DNA of 64,000 nt from an uncultured Luminiphilus sp. (GTDB lineage: Bacteria > Pseudomonadota > Gammaproteobacteria > Pseudomonadales > Halieaceae), in contig CALSMP010000011.1 of assembly GCA_943787485.1 (NCBI GenBank), positions 1-64,000 of the forward strand, given 5' to 3'. The notes below the pieces were generated by a model that saw nothing but the letters and a program-made list of their open reading frames with translations, had not been told where the DNA came from and did no database searches. Of the stretch, positions 19,340-28,592 are shown in pieces. How positions within the stretch are numbered: position 1 is the stretch's first letter; each line of letters starts with the position of its first letter. A program made the position numbers and the translations under genes.

Positions 19340-21117
19340 GATGTCCCAGCCTTGGTAACGCTGTATAAAAATCGTTGCATATCCCATGCGCCCGTCGGAC
19401 AACGTTCAGCACATAATCCGCAGTGCAGGCAAACATTTTCGTCTTTCACCATGACCCGTTTGGTCTGGTCCAGCGCATCTGATACATAGAGATCCTGTTC
19501 GGCATTGGTGGCAGGCCGTCTCAAGCTGGCACGCAACGCCGGCTCGTCAGCGTTAGTGATGAAGTTGATACAGTCAGTGGGGCAAATATCCACGCATCCG
19601 TCGCACTCGATACACTTCGAGGTCGAGAACACTGTTTGTACATCGCAATTCAAACAGCGCTCGGCTTCAAAATAAGCAACGTCTTTGCTGAAGCCCAGCT
19701 CTACCTCAAGTTTACGATCCCGCAGCGCTTTGTCTTTGCTGACATGTGGCACTGCAAAGCGATCATCTGGCGATACCTCACTGTCATAACTCCACTCATG
19801 CATGCCCATTTTTTGACTGACCAAATTGACGCCAGGTGCGGGCCTATTGGTTACGCTTTCTCCCCGTAAAAACAGGTCAATCGACACCGCAGCCTGGTGA
19901 CCATGAGCAACCGCGGTAATGATGTTCTCCGGGCCGAATGCCGCATCGCCACCAAAGAAGACGTAGGGCAATGTGCTCTGGAAGGTTGTTTTATCAACCA
20001 CTGGCATGTCCCATTTACCAAAATCGATACCCAAGTCACGCTCAATCCACGGAAATGCATTGTCCTGACCAATGGCAATGATGACCTCGTCCGCCTCAAA
20101 AAATACTTCTTCGCCGGTGGGGACAAGACTGCGATTACCCGCTTCGTCGTAGACAACATCAACAACCGTAAACGTCATGCCTTTGAGCTGGCCGTTTTCA
20201 TGAACAAATTCTTTGGGGACATGGTTATTGATGATCGGAATATCTTCGGCAACGGCATCCTCAATTTCCCACGGCGACGCTTTCATGCGCGCGAATTCCG
20301 ATCGGACCACGACCCGAACATCCTCGCCACCTAGTCGCCGCGCGGTTCGGCAGCAATCCATGGCAGTATTGCCGCCACCCAAAACCAGCACACGCTTACC
20401 AATCTTCGATACATGATCGAAGGCTACAGACGCTAGCCAATCAATTCCAACATGAATGGAGGTGGCGCATTCCTCGCGCCCGGGAATATCTAAGTTGCTT
20501 CCCCTAGGCGCTCCTGTGCCGATAAAAATGCCGTGATAGCCCTTATCAACGACACTCTTAAGACTATCTACATAAGTCTCGAAGTGCTGGTGGATCCCCA
20601 TATCGAGAATAAAATTAACCTCCTCGTTCAGCACCTCTGGGGGCAAACGGAAAGCGGGGATTTGGCTGCGCATAAAGCCGCCCGCAAGCGCTTGGTCATC
20701 GTAGAGGTCGATTTGATACCCGAGTGGCGCAAGGTCCCGCGCCACGGTCAAAGAGGCCGGGCCACCACCAATCAGCGCTATTCGCTTGCCATTCTTGGCC
20801 TTGGGCGGCATCTTTGGCAGACGGCCGCTGACGTCGAGTCTTTGTTGTCGGCCGCCACCCGCTTCAGACCGACAGATCGCCACGGGCTCCTCGTCGACTC
20901 TCCCGCGCCGGCAGGCGGGTTCACAGGGACGATCACAGGTCCTACCCAGAATTCCGGGAAAGACGTTTGACTCCCAGTTCACCATATAGGCTTCGGTGTA
21001 TTTTTCGGCGGCGATTAGGCGAATGTATTCTGGTACCGGCGTATGTGCCGGGCAGGCATACTGGCAGTCCACCACCTTGTGGAAGTACTCAGGGTGCGAC
21101 GTGTCGGTTGGTTTCAC
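19303..21117 (-). CDS. GltD-like FAD/NAD(P) oxidoreductase with ferredoxin domains (Kor partner)
   Basis: About 604 residues from a GTG at 21117 (AAGAAGAAA upstream); the open frame extends to 21195, but that part covers a terminator-like hairpin. Order of domains: N-terminal Cys-rich GltD region (CQYACPAHTPVPEY, GRTCDRPCEPACRR), two dinucleotide folds (IGGGPASLTVARDL and VLGGGNTAMDCCR), and a C-terminal pair of 4Fe-4S clusters (CIECDGCVDICP and CLHCGLCAERCP). Located just before korA, it probably passes electrons between the ferredoxin of KorAB and NAD(P), like the KorC idea described for Thauera. A short stretch encoded at about 20835-20875 is out of frame (+1 then +2), turning the expected RLKRVAADNKDD into an odd sequence. 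Confidence 0.8.
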   Translation of the reverse strand: MKPTDTSHPEYFHKVVDCQYACPAHTPVPEYIRLIAAEKYTEAYMVNWESNVFPGILGRTCDRPCEPACRRGRVDEEPVAICRSEAGGGRQQRLDVSGRLPKMPPKAKNGKRIALIGGGPASLTVARDLAPLGYQIDLYDDQALAGGFMRSQIPAFRLPPEVLNEEVNFILDMGIHQHFETYVDSLKSVVDKGYHGIFIGTGAPRGSNLDIPGREECATSIHVGIDWLASVAFDHVSKIGKRVLVLGGGNTAMDCCRTARRLGGEDVRVVVRSEFARMKASPWEIEDAVAEDIPIINNHVPKEFVHENGQLKGMTFTVVDVVYDEAGNRSLVPTGEEVFFEADEVIIAIGQDNAFPWIERDLGIDFGKWDMPVVDKTTFQSTLPYVFFGGDAAFGPENIITAVAHGHQAAVSIDLFLRGESVTNRPAPGVNLVSQKMGMHEWSYDSEVSPDDRFAVPHVSKDKALRDRKLEVELGFSKDVAYFEAERCLNCDVQTVFSTSKCIECDGCVDICPTDCINFITNADEPALRASLRRPATNAEQDLYVSDALDQTKRVMVKDENVCLHCGLCAERCPTGAWDMQRFLYSVTKAGTSCKQSSPLTTSS

Positions 21118-21180
21118 AGTATTTCTTCTTGTTGTATCCCCCAGAGCTAAACCTACACCCCCTTGGCCAGAAATAAAAGT

Positions 21181-21212
21181 GATTCCTAAGGCCAAACACC
21201 TTTCCAGGAATC
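21181..21212 (-). terminator. Terminator-like hairpin after the glucosylglycerate operon
   Basis: GATTCCT and AGGAATC form a 7-base stem extended by AAGG/CCTT. On the minus strand it is followed by ACTTTTATTTC. Its position, 36 bases past the phosphorylase stop, supports the GTG start at 21117 for the next gene. Confidence 0.5.
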
Positions 21213-21247
21213 ATTTATAGCCCGTTTGGATATTCAGCCTAACGTGT

Positions 21248-23013
21248 TCATTTCGCCTCGGGAAGGTTAGTGATCCAGAGCACCTGATAAGGACCGAGCA
21301 GGGTTTCGGAGGACACATCGGAAAGTCGCTGACCAGTCACTAGATCATGCCAGTCGTCCGTCAAAATGAGATTGAGCTCCGACAGCAGTAGGGACTGTGG
21401 CTGGCAGGAAATGTTGTACACGCAAAAAATACTTTGGCGTCGATCAGGGCTTTGCCGCCAGAACCCAAACAGCTCTGGCTTCAGACGCAGGGTAAACTGT
21501 GTCGCATTGGGGTGAAACGCGGGCTGGCGCTGGCGAAGCCCAATCAACGCCGACAGCTGATCGAGCACCATTGACTGTTCCGATTGACAATCTCCGAGCC
21601 TGCTCGCCAAATGGTTAAGGTCCCACTGGTGGCGGTTAATCGATCTATTTCGTCCGGTGTGCTTAACGCGCTCATGGTCATTTCGAGTACCCAATAAGGA
21701 ATGAATATAGAACGCCGGAATACCCTCAAGTCCGAGCATGACAGCGTGCGCGCATAAAAAACGCTCGAGACCGTGTTCATCGGCACCGGCATAAGTGCCA
21801 CCAAGCGCATCCCTCAGGGCGATATTTATTTCGTAGGGCTTTCTGTCCCCCATCAGCGTTTCCCGATAGGACACAAGACCGCCAAAAGACTCCATGGTGT
21901 GAATAAGCCGGTCTATTTCAGCCTCCGTCAACAAACCCTCAGCGGGTCGCAATCCGATACCATCATGAGAAGCAATAAAATTGAAATAGGTCGTGCCATC
22001 CTGTGCCGGCGGCATACTCATCATCCACTGGCTCAAATATCGGCTGTTGCCCGACAGTAAGCAGTCGAGCAACAGGGGCGGCAGCGAAAAGTTATAAACC
22101 GCATGCGCCTCATTGGCATTGCCAAAGTAAGACAGATTTTCTCGATTGGGCAAATTTGTTTCTGTTATCAGCACGGCCTGGGGTTCTGCACACTCCACCA
22201 AAGTGCGGAGCAACCGAACTATGGCATGGGTTTGCGGCTGATTGACGCAGGTCGTTCCCGAGGCTTTCCAAATAAAAGCGACGGCGTCGAGTCGAAACAA
22301 GCGAACACCTGCATCCAGCTGCTGTCTGATGATGCGGAGGAACTCCTCAAGAACAGCCGGATTACGAAAATCGAAGTCGACCTGATCAGCGCTGAAGGTA
22401 CACCAAACCAATCGCTGACCATTGACGGTATCAATCGGCATAAGGAGCGGGCTGGTTCTCGGTCTGACAACCGAACTGGTATCAAAATCAGATTCCGGCA
22501 CATAAAAATAATGGGCGCCGGGATCGCATCCTTGGCGAAAATTCTCAAACCAAGCCGAACGACTCGAGCAGTGGTTGAGAACGACATCTGCCATCACCCG
22601 ATAGCTTTCACTCAAGGCGGTGATGTCACCCCAATCACCCAAGCGATTCGTTTACGCTGGAGTAATCCATCACAGCAAAACCGTCATCCGACGTCCACGG
22701 GTGGAAAGGCAGGACATGCACCCACGTGATTATCGAGGTGAAGTACCGCGCAATCACTTCCCCTAGAACTTGAAGTGGGGCAGTACCCTCGGTGACCACT
22801 GAATCACCATAGGTAATGAGTGCGATGTCTTCAGAAGACCAAAGATTACGATGCGCAGGAGGGGGCACATGATTCGCTGGCAAGCGCATGGTCTCCAAAA
22901 ACTGACCAAGCCAGCGCTGTTGCTCATGCTCGGTCAGAAGGCATCCGCCGTAGACCGTCGCCAGCTGCTCCCGACAGCCGCTCGAGACAGCGCTCGACTG
23001 ATCATGCGCTCAT
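21248..23013 (-). CDS. GH13_18 sugar phosphorylase, probable glucosylglycerate phosphorylase (frameshifted)
   Basis: The long frame 21248-22642 and the frame 22635-22898 join at about 22640 with one extra base (VNES then LGDWGDI), and a further N-terminal segment ([18 protein letters not shown]) extends in-frame to about 22960 and, after another shift, toward an ATG near 23013. The product of about 580 residues belongs to the sucrose phosphorylase family (GH13 subfamily 18). It has the nucleophile region [10 protein letters not shown], acid/base Glu in LITETNLP and the SHDGIGLRP loop. Next to GpgS, GpgP and glycerate kinase homologues it most likely splits glucosylglycerate with phosphate into glucose 1-phosphate and D-glycerate. 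Sucrose phosphorylase activity is the alternative. Confidence 0.78.
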
Positions 23014-23068
23014 ACGGGCGACTTTCGGCAACTCACAGCGCGGCAGAAACTGCCTCGATGGTCGGCCT

Positions 23069-24308
23069 CTACCGCTTGGCGATCAGATTCGTCAAGAGAT
23101 GTCGGGCATGGCGCTGACCACCCGGTTCCAGGTGGGGATAAACGGCGCCTCCGATGGGTCGCTCCAAAAACTGCTCTACCCGCCTCCATGAATATTCTCC
23201 GCGAACAGCTCGATCGGCCTCTTCTTCTCTGATGGATGTCATAACTCGAGGCCATTCATCATGGCGTCGTCGCGATGAGGCCTCGACCAGATCGAGCGCC
23301 ATCCGATAGTAGGTCGCCTTTATCGTCCGGAATGTTTCCTGACTGAATACACGGTGCCCTGAATCGCCAGCTTGCGGATAAATGCGAACGTCGCGATATC
23401 CAGTCGACATGCGCGACAAGCCCGCCGTGGCGTCGTCCAGAGACAAGGTCCTGGTGCTTGTGGTCATAGTTATCGTGCAATGTCGACCTGGCAAATCTGC
23501 CGGTTGTTACTGTTGCTGCGGTACACCTCCGAGACCACCCCGATCTCTAAGACCCCAGTCCGTGGGGATTCGCAGAGTCACCGTTTAGCAGGCGTCTCGA
23601 CGGAACGCAAACTCGCCCGCGAGGATATAACGGTAACTGTCGAGGTAAGCGAGGTAGGGCGACTCCCCGACGACTGCGTTTCATCGCTCGAATCATGGGC
23701 GTTACCAGCAGTCTGACACACCCGGCCGTTGATTTTGTTCTCAGCGATACGCGCGGGTAGTAGCCCTTGCAGAACTCGTAGCCGAAGAGTGGGTTTGCGC
23801 GACCGGATAAACCAGCCGCGCCAGCAAGCTGCGCTCGTAGGTCAGAATGTCGCAGTCGTGCAGCGCGATCGCGTCCGCCCGACCCGTGGCCAATGCGCAT
23901 ACCCCATGCAGTACCAGACGTTGCGCCCCTTGCCCAGCTCTTGCGGCGCCAGCCCCGCCTCCCGCAGCCGCTGCATCAATCGCGCTGTCAGCCGCGGCCC
24001 GTCGTTCCACAGTACCCGATGGTGCTGCGGCAGACCGGCCAAAGAATGCGAGCGCCTGCTGGTACTCGGCCTCGAGTCGCCCGATCGAGCCCGATCACCA
24101 CCTGGCTCAGATAGGGTACCGATTTCTGTAGCTCCCGAATAATGGTGGGGAGCGCATCGGTGGCCAATTCAGAGTAAAGGGATGGCAGGATCAGCCCGAT
24201 CGGCCGTTTCTGGGAAAAGCCAACAAGTGCCTCTTCATAGCTCTCAGTGGAACGGTCACCAAGATTGTGCAGCGTGGTAATGGTGCCATTCTGAAAAAAG
24301 TCGCTCAT
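23069..24308 (-). CDS. gpgS: Glucosyl-3-phosphoglycerate synthase-like glycosyltransferase (many frameshifts)
   Basis: Starting at an ATG overlapping the phosphatase stop (ATGA, 24305-24308), the protein begins MSDFFQNGTITTLHNLGDRS, typical of GpgS-type retaining glucosyltransferases. Following it through all three frames recovers LPSLYSEL, VVIGLDRA, then LWNDGP, the donor/metal motif HDCDILTY, GYEFCKGYY, PYLAYLDSYRY, IPTDWGLEIGVVSEVYR and a C-terminal PFIPTWNRVVSAMPDI ending at a TAG at 23069. At least seven frame changes are needed over 1.24 kb, yet family motifs stay intact in between. The enzyme joins a nucleotide-glucose to 3-phosphoglycerate, the first step of glucosylglycerate synthesis. 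Confidence 0.72.
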
Positions 24309-25141
24309 GCCAGGGCCTCCTCACCAAGCAGGGTGCGCAAAATCGCCTGAACTCCTTCGGTCCACCCCTCTGGCCCGCAGCGATGGCTAAAGTAAATATT
24401 GTGCTTGCGCTCGAGCGAGGGGAACGCGTGGACCGGTGAGCGGATAAGCAGGGCGTGATCTGTGGCCTCGAGTAAAGCGCGATCATTGTCAGCGTCACCG
24501 ATCCCTATGCTAACCAAGTCTCCGCCCAAATAATGGCCAATGGCGAGCTGCAGCCAAGCCATAGCATCCGCTTTCGTGTTGGGGCCCATAAGATGCACAA
24601 AGCGACCACCCCGAACACACTGAAGTCCGCTTTGCGTGACTACAGCTGTAAACTGAGAGTACTCGGCGTCACTGCCGCGCCAGACTAGGGTCTCGGTAAA
24701 GTCTCTCCGCTGCGCGCGCGCCGCCGCACGCGCATCCAACTGCGTCAGTGACATCACGTCCTCAACCGAAAGATCCACCAGCGGTTGATAGCAACGCTGC
24801 CAATCACCTGAAAGCGAATCCAACACCGCGCGCAATGCCGCTCGTGGGTAACCCAAGGAGTGGGACCAATAAGCGCCGATCCGGCCGCTATTGGTCGGCA
24901 TGGGAATAGGCCAGTTTGTGGGTACACAAATCAGGGCCCCGTTCTCGGCGATAAAGGGTCCCGACAACTGCAAGGTCTTGCACAGCGGCACCAGTTCGGC
25001 GGCGGTTTTGCTAGTGCAGGGAATTACCGGGGTACCCAATTGCTCGAGTTGCCGCAGTAGCGGCAGGGCCTCGGTTGCCTCATAGGTGTAGTGATCAAGT
25101 AGCGATCCATCAAGATCGGTGTAAATAACTGGACGTTTCAT
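24305..25141 (-). CDS. gpgP: Mannosyl/glucosyl-3-phosphoglycerate phosphatase (HAD family)
   Basis: A 278-residue HAD phosphatase of the MpgP type. Motif I is YTDLDGSLLDH near the N-terminus, the cap-region signature is PFIAENGALI, and motif IV is GIGDADND. It removes phosphate from glucosyl- (or mannosyl-) 3-phosphoglycerate to give the compatible solute. I chose the ATG at 25141, after a GGGGGAGCC ribosome binding site; it overlaps the glycerate kinase stop by four bases (ATGA), and its own stop overlaps the gpgS start in the same way. This tight coupling supports one operon. Confidence 0.85.
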   Translation of the reverse strand: MKRPVIYTDLDGSLLDHYTYEATEALPLLRQLEQLGTPVIPCTSKTAAELVPLCKTLQLSGPFIAENGALICVPTNWPIPMPTNSGRIGAYWSHSLGYPRAALRAVLDSLSGDWQRCYQPLVDLSVEDVMSLTQLDARAAARAQRRDFTETLVWRGSDAEYSQFTAVVTQSGLQCVRGGRFVHLMGPNTKADAMAWLQLAIGHYLGGDLVSIGIGDADNDRALLEATDHALLIRSPVHAFPSLERKHNIYFSHRCGPEGWTEGVQAILRTLLGEEALA

Positions 25142-26043
25142 TGGCTCCCCCGCCATATCCCGTCAATAGAGCGATCGGCGTTCAACAACCAGACCCGATC
25201 GGCCAAGGCGGGCAACACCTTTAATCCATGCTCGGTCAAACGCTGAAAGTACTGAACAAACTGTGCAATCTGCTGGCGATCCATGATGGCGTGACCGCTG
25301 GACTGGCCCGCTGACGCTCGCCGGGCAGCAAGATGCTCCTCCTGCTCGAACCGCCATCGCGCAACGGCATCGAAATCAGGTGCCTGCAAGACAAACAGCA
25401 AATCGAGACGATCAAAGACCGATTGGTAGTCCTGCAACCGGTGATTAACCTGGGTTCGCCATGATCCATCCGGATCAAGGCGCTGCTCGAGGTCGTTACA
25501 GGGCGCTGACAGTTCGCCCTCGGACTGCGGGGGTATACCGATACACCAGCCCTCCAGGAACACAATATCAACCGGCGCACCAAAATGGTGCCAGCGGTCT
25601 TCCCCGGTGCGATCATCCTCTGCCTTATCGAACTTCGGCGTGATGACAGTGCCTGATCCCGCCAACAGCTCATCAATAGCGCGCTGTAACCAGTCTAGGT
25701 CGTGGGTGCCCGGGACGCCGCGGGTTGTAAAAAGGGCATGAACGTCACGGCCGAGAGCCGCTCTCGACTCCCGCCCCAGATAGAAATCATCAAGGGAAAG
25801 CTGAGCGACCCGAAGCCCCTTTTCCTGGCTGAGCAGAGTCGTCAGCAAATCCGCCAAGGTAGACTTACCCGAGCCCTGACAACCCGAGATGCCCACCAAC
25901 AGGGGGCGGTCGAGCTGCTGAAACCGTGCCGCTATGAGGGCCGTCGCATCGACATACCACACCATAGCAGTATCGACGAAGCCCTCGGGAATACCTCGGG
26001 CTACAGCAAAATCCGCAATTAACCTCGTTGTATCTGGGCTCAC
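25138..26043 (-). CDS. D-glycerate 3-kinase-like P-loop kinase
   Basis: A 301-residue P-loop kinase related to plant/yeast-type D-glycerate 3-kinase and to phosphoribulokinase/uridine kinase. The Walker A motif is GISGCQGSGKST (about residues 52-63), followed by SLDDFYLGR and the late VFLEGWCIG motif typical of this group. The GTG start at 26043 is the first possible start after a stop codon. It is the first gene of the glucosylglycerate operon: it can trap glycerate released by the phosphorylase as 3-phosphoglycerate, which is also the acceptor for GpgS. A divergent TerB-like gene lies upstream. Confidence 0.83.
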   Translation of the reverse strand: MSPDTTRLIADFAVARGIPEGFVDTAMVWYVDATALIAARFQQLDRPLLVGISGCQGSGKSTLADLLTTLLSQEKGLRVAQLSLDDFYLGRESRAALGRDVHALFTTRGVPGTHDLDWLQRAIDELLAGSGTVITPKFDKAEDDRTGEDRWHHFGAPVDIVFLEGWCIGIPPQSEGELSAPCNDLEQRLDPDGSWRTQVNHRLQDYQSVFDRLDLLFVLQAPDFDAVARWRFEQEEHLAARRASAGQSSGHAIMDRQQIAQFVQYFQRLTEHGLKVLPALADRVWLLNADRSIDGIWRGSQ

Positions 26044-26196
26044 AGACCGATTCCCTGTTGCTGACGTCGAGTTTGCACCTGCGGCAACACCCCTTATGCT
26101 GTTGGCTGACTGCGACTATCCTGCAGCGATTTCATTATTAGGAGCAATATTCATGCCTACTTTTTGGTTTTCTCTCGTTTTTGCCGTGGCGTTGCC

Positions 26197-26652
26197 ATGC
26201 TAAGACGCGCCTTTGAGTCCCTTTTTAGGCCCGAACAAGCGGACAATGTCGGTCTATCCCATGAGCTCGCCGCCGCCGCGCTATTAATTGAGGTGGCCAG
26301 AGCTGATTTCGAAATCACGTCCGATGAGCAATCCCGATTGCTTCAGGTATTGTCTACAACCTTCAGTCTAGCCCCTGAGGAGCTAGCGGCGCTCAGTGAA
26401 GATGCCACCCACCAGGTTGAGCAAGCGGTATCGCTCCACGACTTTACCCGGGTAATTAATCAGGCCTACACGCCGGAGGAAAAAAGTGGCTTGGTTGGTC
26501 TGATGTGGCAGATCGCCATCGCCGACGGCGAGATCAGCAAATACGAAGATCATTTGATTCGGCGGGTTGCGGATCTTATCTACGTCCCTCATCACGAGTT
26601 TATTCGCCTGAAACATCAAGCGATGGAGCAGCAGCCATCGCCGCAGACGTGA
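26197..26652 (+). CDS. TerB-like (tellurite resistance family) protein
   Basis: A 151-residue helical cytoplasmic protein with the TerB/DjlA-type fold: two similar helical halves carrying acidic loops (VARADFEITSDEQ and IAIADGEISKYED), which bind divalent metal in TerB. Start uncertain: ATG at 26197 (MLRRAFESLF) fits family members, while the frame opens at 26164 with 11 extra residues; neither has a good ribosome binding site. Divergent from the glycerate kinase. Function in this family is mostly unknown despite the name. Confidence 0.82.
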   Translation: MLRRAFESLFRPEQADNVGLSHELAAAALLIEVARADFEITSDEQSRLLQVLSTTFSLAPEELAALSEDATHQVEQAVSLHDFTRVINQAYTPEEKSGLVGLMWQIAIADGEISKYEDHLIRRVADLIYVPHHEFIRLKHQAMEQQPSPQT

Positions 26653-26769
26653 AGCAAGCGCCCATCCCTTTCAGGGAATTTCATACCGTCCGCCAGCCGT
26701 GACAGCTCGCGCGTTGTGGCGTAGTGTTAAAGCAAACCTAGATAAGGCCAAAGAGTCAGGGAGAGTGTC

Positions 26770-27825
26770 GTGAGCAAGCTTTACACCACCGCAGGCAGAG
26801 GATGCCTTTACAACGACGTTACAGAGACCATCGGGGATACACCCTGTGTTCGTCTCCATCGCATTGCCCCCGATCATGTCAGCCTCTACGTCAAGGTTGA
26901 ATCTTTCAATCCGTTGAGCTCGATCAAGGACCGCCTCGCGCTTAATATTATCGAGGCGGCAGAGCGCGAGGGCAGGCTGTCGCCGGGGCAAACCGTAGTT
27001 GAAGCGACCTCTGGCAACACCGGTATTGGCCTTGCCATGGTTTGTGCTGCCAAGGGATACCCGTTAGTCATTACGATGGCCGACAGCTTTTCCATTGAAC
27101 GTCGACGCCTCATGCGATTTTTAGGCGCCAAAGTGGTCCTGACCCCTCGCGCCGAAAAAGGCATAGGGATGTATCGCAAGGCACAGGCGCTTGCGGAGAA
27201 AAACGGCTGGTTTTTTGCGCGACAGTTTGAATCCTCGGCAAATGCGGACATTCACGAAAGCACCACAGGGCAGGAAATCGTTGCCGATTTTGCTGATATC
27301 GGCCTCGACTATTGGGTTACGGGCTACGGCACCGGCGGCACCGTGTCGGGGGTGGCGCGGGTTCTTCGTCGGGAGCTGCCTGAGTGCAAAATTATTTTGT
27401 CCGAGCCCCACAATGCAAGACTGGTCGGGTCAGGCGAAGCCCAGGCACGCAACGCTGACGACTCACCCGCGAGCAGTCACCCCGCATGGGAACCCCATGT
27501 TATTCAGGGTTGGACGCCAGACTTCATTCCCAAGGTATTGCAGGAAAGCATCGACAACAATGGCTTTGATCAGGTTTTACCCGTCGATGGCAACCTCGGC
27601 ATGCAGTGGGCGGCTCGCTTGGCAGCGGAAGAGGGAATACTCACTGGCGTTTCCGGTGGCTCTACACTCGCCACGGCTATCGAAGTGGCAGAGAGCGCGC
27701 CCGCGGGATCGGTTATCCTCGCCATGCTTCCCGATACCGGCGAGCGCTACCTGTCCACGCCGCTTTTCGAGACTATCCCAGCTGAGATGAGCGACGAGGA
27801 GCAAGCTCTAGCGGATAGCGTGTGA
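26770..27825 (+). CDS. cysK: Cysteine synthase family protein (PLP enzyme)
   Basis: A 351-residue beta-family PLP enzyme. The PLP lysine lies in SSIKDR (Lys53), the substrate loop is TSGNTG (residues 80-85), the phosphate-binding loop is GTGGT, and a VSGGS motif near the C-terminus contacts the pyridine ring. It makes cysteine from O-acetylserine and sulfide. It is longer than typical CysK (about 310-325) because of an insertion after SEPHNARLVG and a C-terminal extension, so a CysK-like enzyme with another nucleophile is possible. The start is GTG at 26770, after GGGAGAG. Confidence 0.84.
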   Translation: MSKLYTTAGRGCLYNDVTETIGDTPCVRLHRIAPDHVSLYVKVESFNPLSSIKDRLALNIIEAAEREGRLSPGQTVVEATSGNTGIGLAMVCAAKGYPLVITMADSFSIERRRLMRFLGAKVVLTPRAEKGIGMYRKAQALAEKNGWFFARQFESSANADIHESTTGQEIVADFADIGLDYWVTGYGTGGTVSGVARVLRRELPECKIILSEPHNARLVGSGEAQARNADDSPASSHPAWEPHVIQGWTPDFIPKVLQESIDNNGFDQVLPVDGNLGMQWAARLAAEEGILTGVSGGSTLATAIEVAESAPAGSVILAMLPDTGERYLSTPLFETIPAEMSDEEQALADSV

Positions 27826-27873
27826 ACCTCTTGAAGGTGGAGTAACCCAGATCCACCGCACTGTGTAAATCTC

Positions 27874-27900
27874 CGCCCCCTTCCTCAGGTCTCGGGGGCG
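27874..27900. terminator. GC-rich hairpin between convergent genes
   Basis: CGCCCCC and GGGGGCG pair around a 13-base loop. The hairpin overlaps the last codons of the GNAT gene and follows the cysteine synthase stop codon. Confidence 0.4.
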
Positions 27901-28373
27901 TCAGCTAATGCGTTAAGGGCGTCGCCTGTCAGGCGATATCCTATCCACTCCGACTGCGGCTTGGCCCCCATCGACTCATAAAAATCGATCGCCGGCTGAT
28001 TCCAATCCAACACGCTCCACTCGAAACGACCACAGCCCTCGGCCACAGCAATTCGTGCAAGGTGCTGCAGTAACGCTTTACCCGCGCCCTTTCCCCGGTG
28101 TTCAGGCGTGACGTAAAGATCCTCGAGATAAAGGCCGTGCCGACCAAGCCAGGTAGAAAAATTATAGAAATACAGAGCGAACCCTATCGGTGTTTGGCCC
28201 TCTCGACACATGACTGCAAAGGCCCGCGGGGATTCACCGAACAATACGCGATGAAAGTCCTGCTCGGTGGCAAGGACCGCATCGGGCTCGCGCTCATAGA
28301 TCGCAAGCTCTGTCACGAAAGCGTGTATTTGCGGAACGTCTTCGGGCCGCGCCGATGCAATATCAATAGCCAT
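27885..28373 (-). CDS. GNAT-family N-acetyltransferase, diamine/SSAT type
   Basis: A 162-residue GNAT enzyme. The acetyl-CoA binding motif A is YLEDLYVTPEHRGKGAGKALL (about residues 81-101), followed by the W-x-V-L-D-W-N-x-x-A-I-D-F-Y-E-S-M-G segment characteristic of diamine acetyltransferase-like members. Substrate is probably a polyamine or amino acid derivative. Full length. It converges with the cysteine synthase gene. Confidence 0.85.
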   Translation of the reverse strand: MAIDIASARPEDVPQIHAFVTELAIYEREPDAVLATEQDFHRVLFGESPRAFAVMCREGQTPIGFALYFYNFSTWLGRHGLYLEDLYVTPEHRGKGAGKALLQHLARIAVAEGCGRFEWSVLDWNQPAIDFYESMGAKPQSEWIGYRLTGDALNALADAPET

Positions 28374-28592
28374 TTGCTCTCCACTTCATGCCACGCGAGG
28401 CTTTGCTTGAGAATTTCCCGTTACACGCCATTGTAGGCACGCCATTTTTCAAAGATTCTCTGCCAAGCCTAGAAGATTGCGCGTCACGTCACAACGGACG
28501 AAGGTCCGCTGTGTTTTGATAGTGAGCATGAGTGTATGCACTACTCCAGAGCCTAGCTCTATGCCTATAAACCCGCCAAGAGGAATAATGAA

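Noticed and set aside
14400-24100. Programmed ribosomal frameshifting
   Set aside because: The shifts are too many, lie in unrelated genes, go in both directions and lack slippery heptamers with downstream structures.
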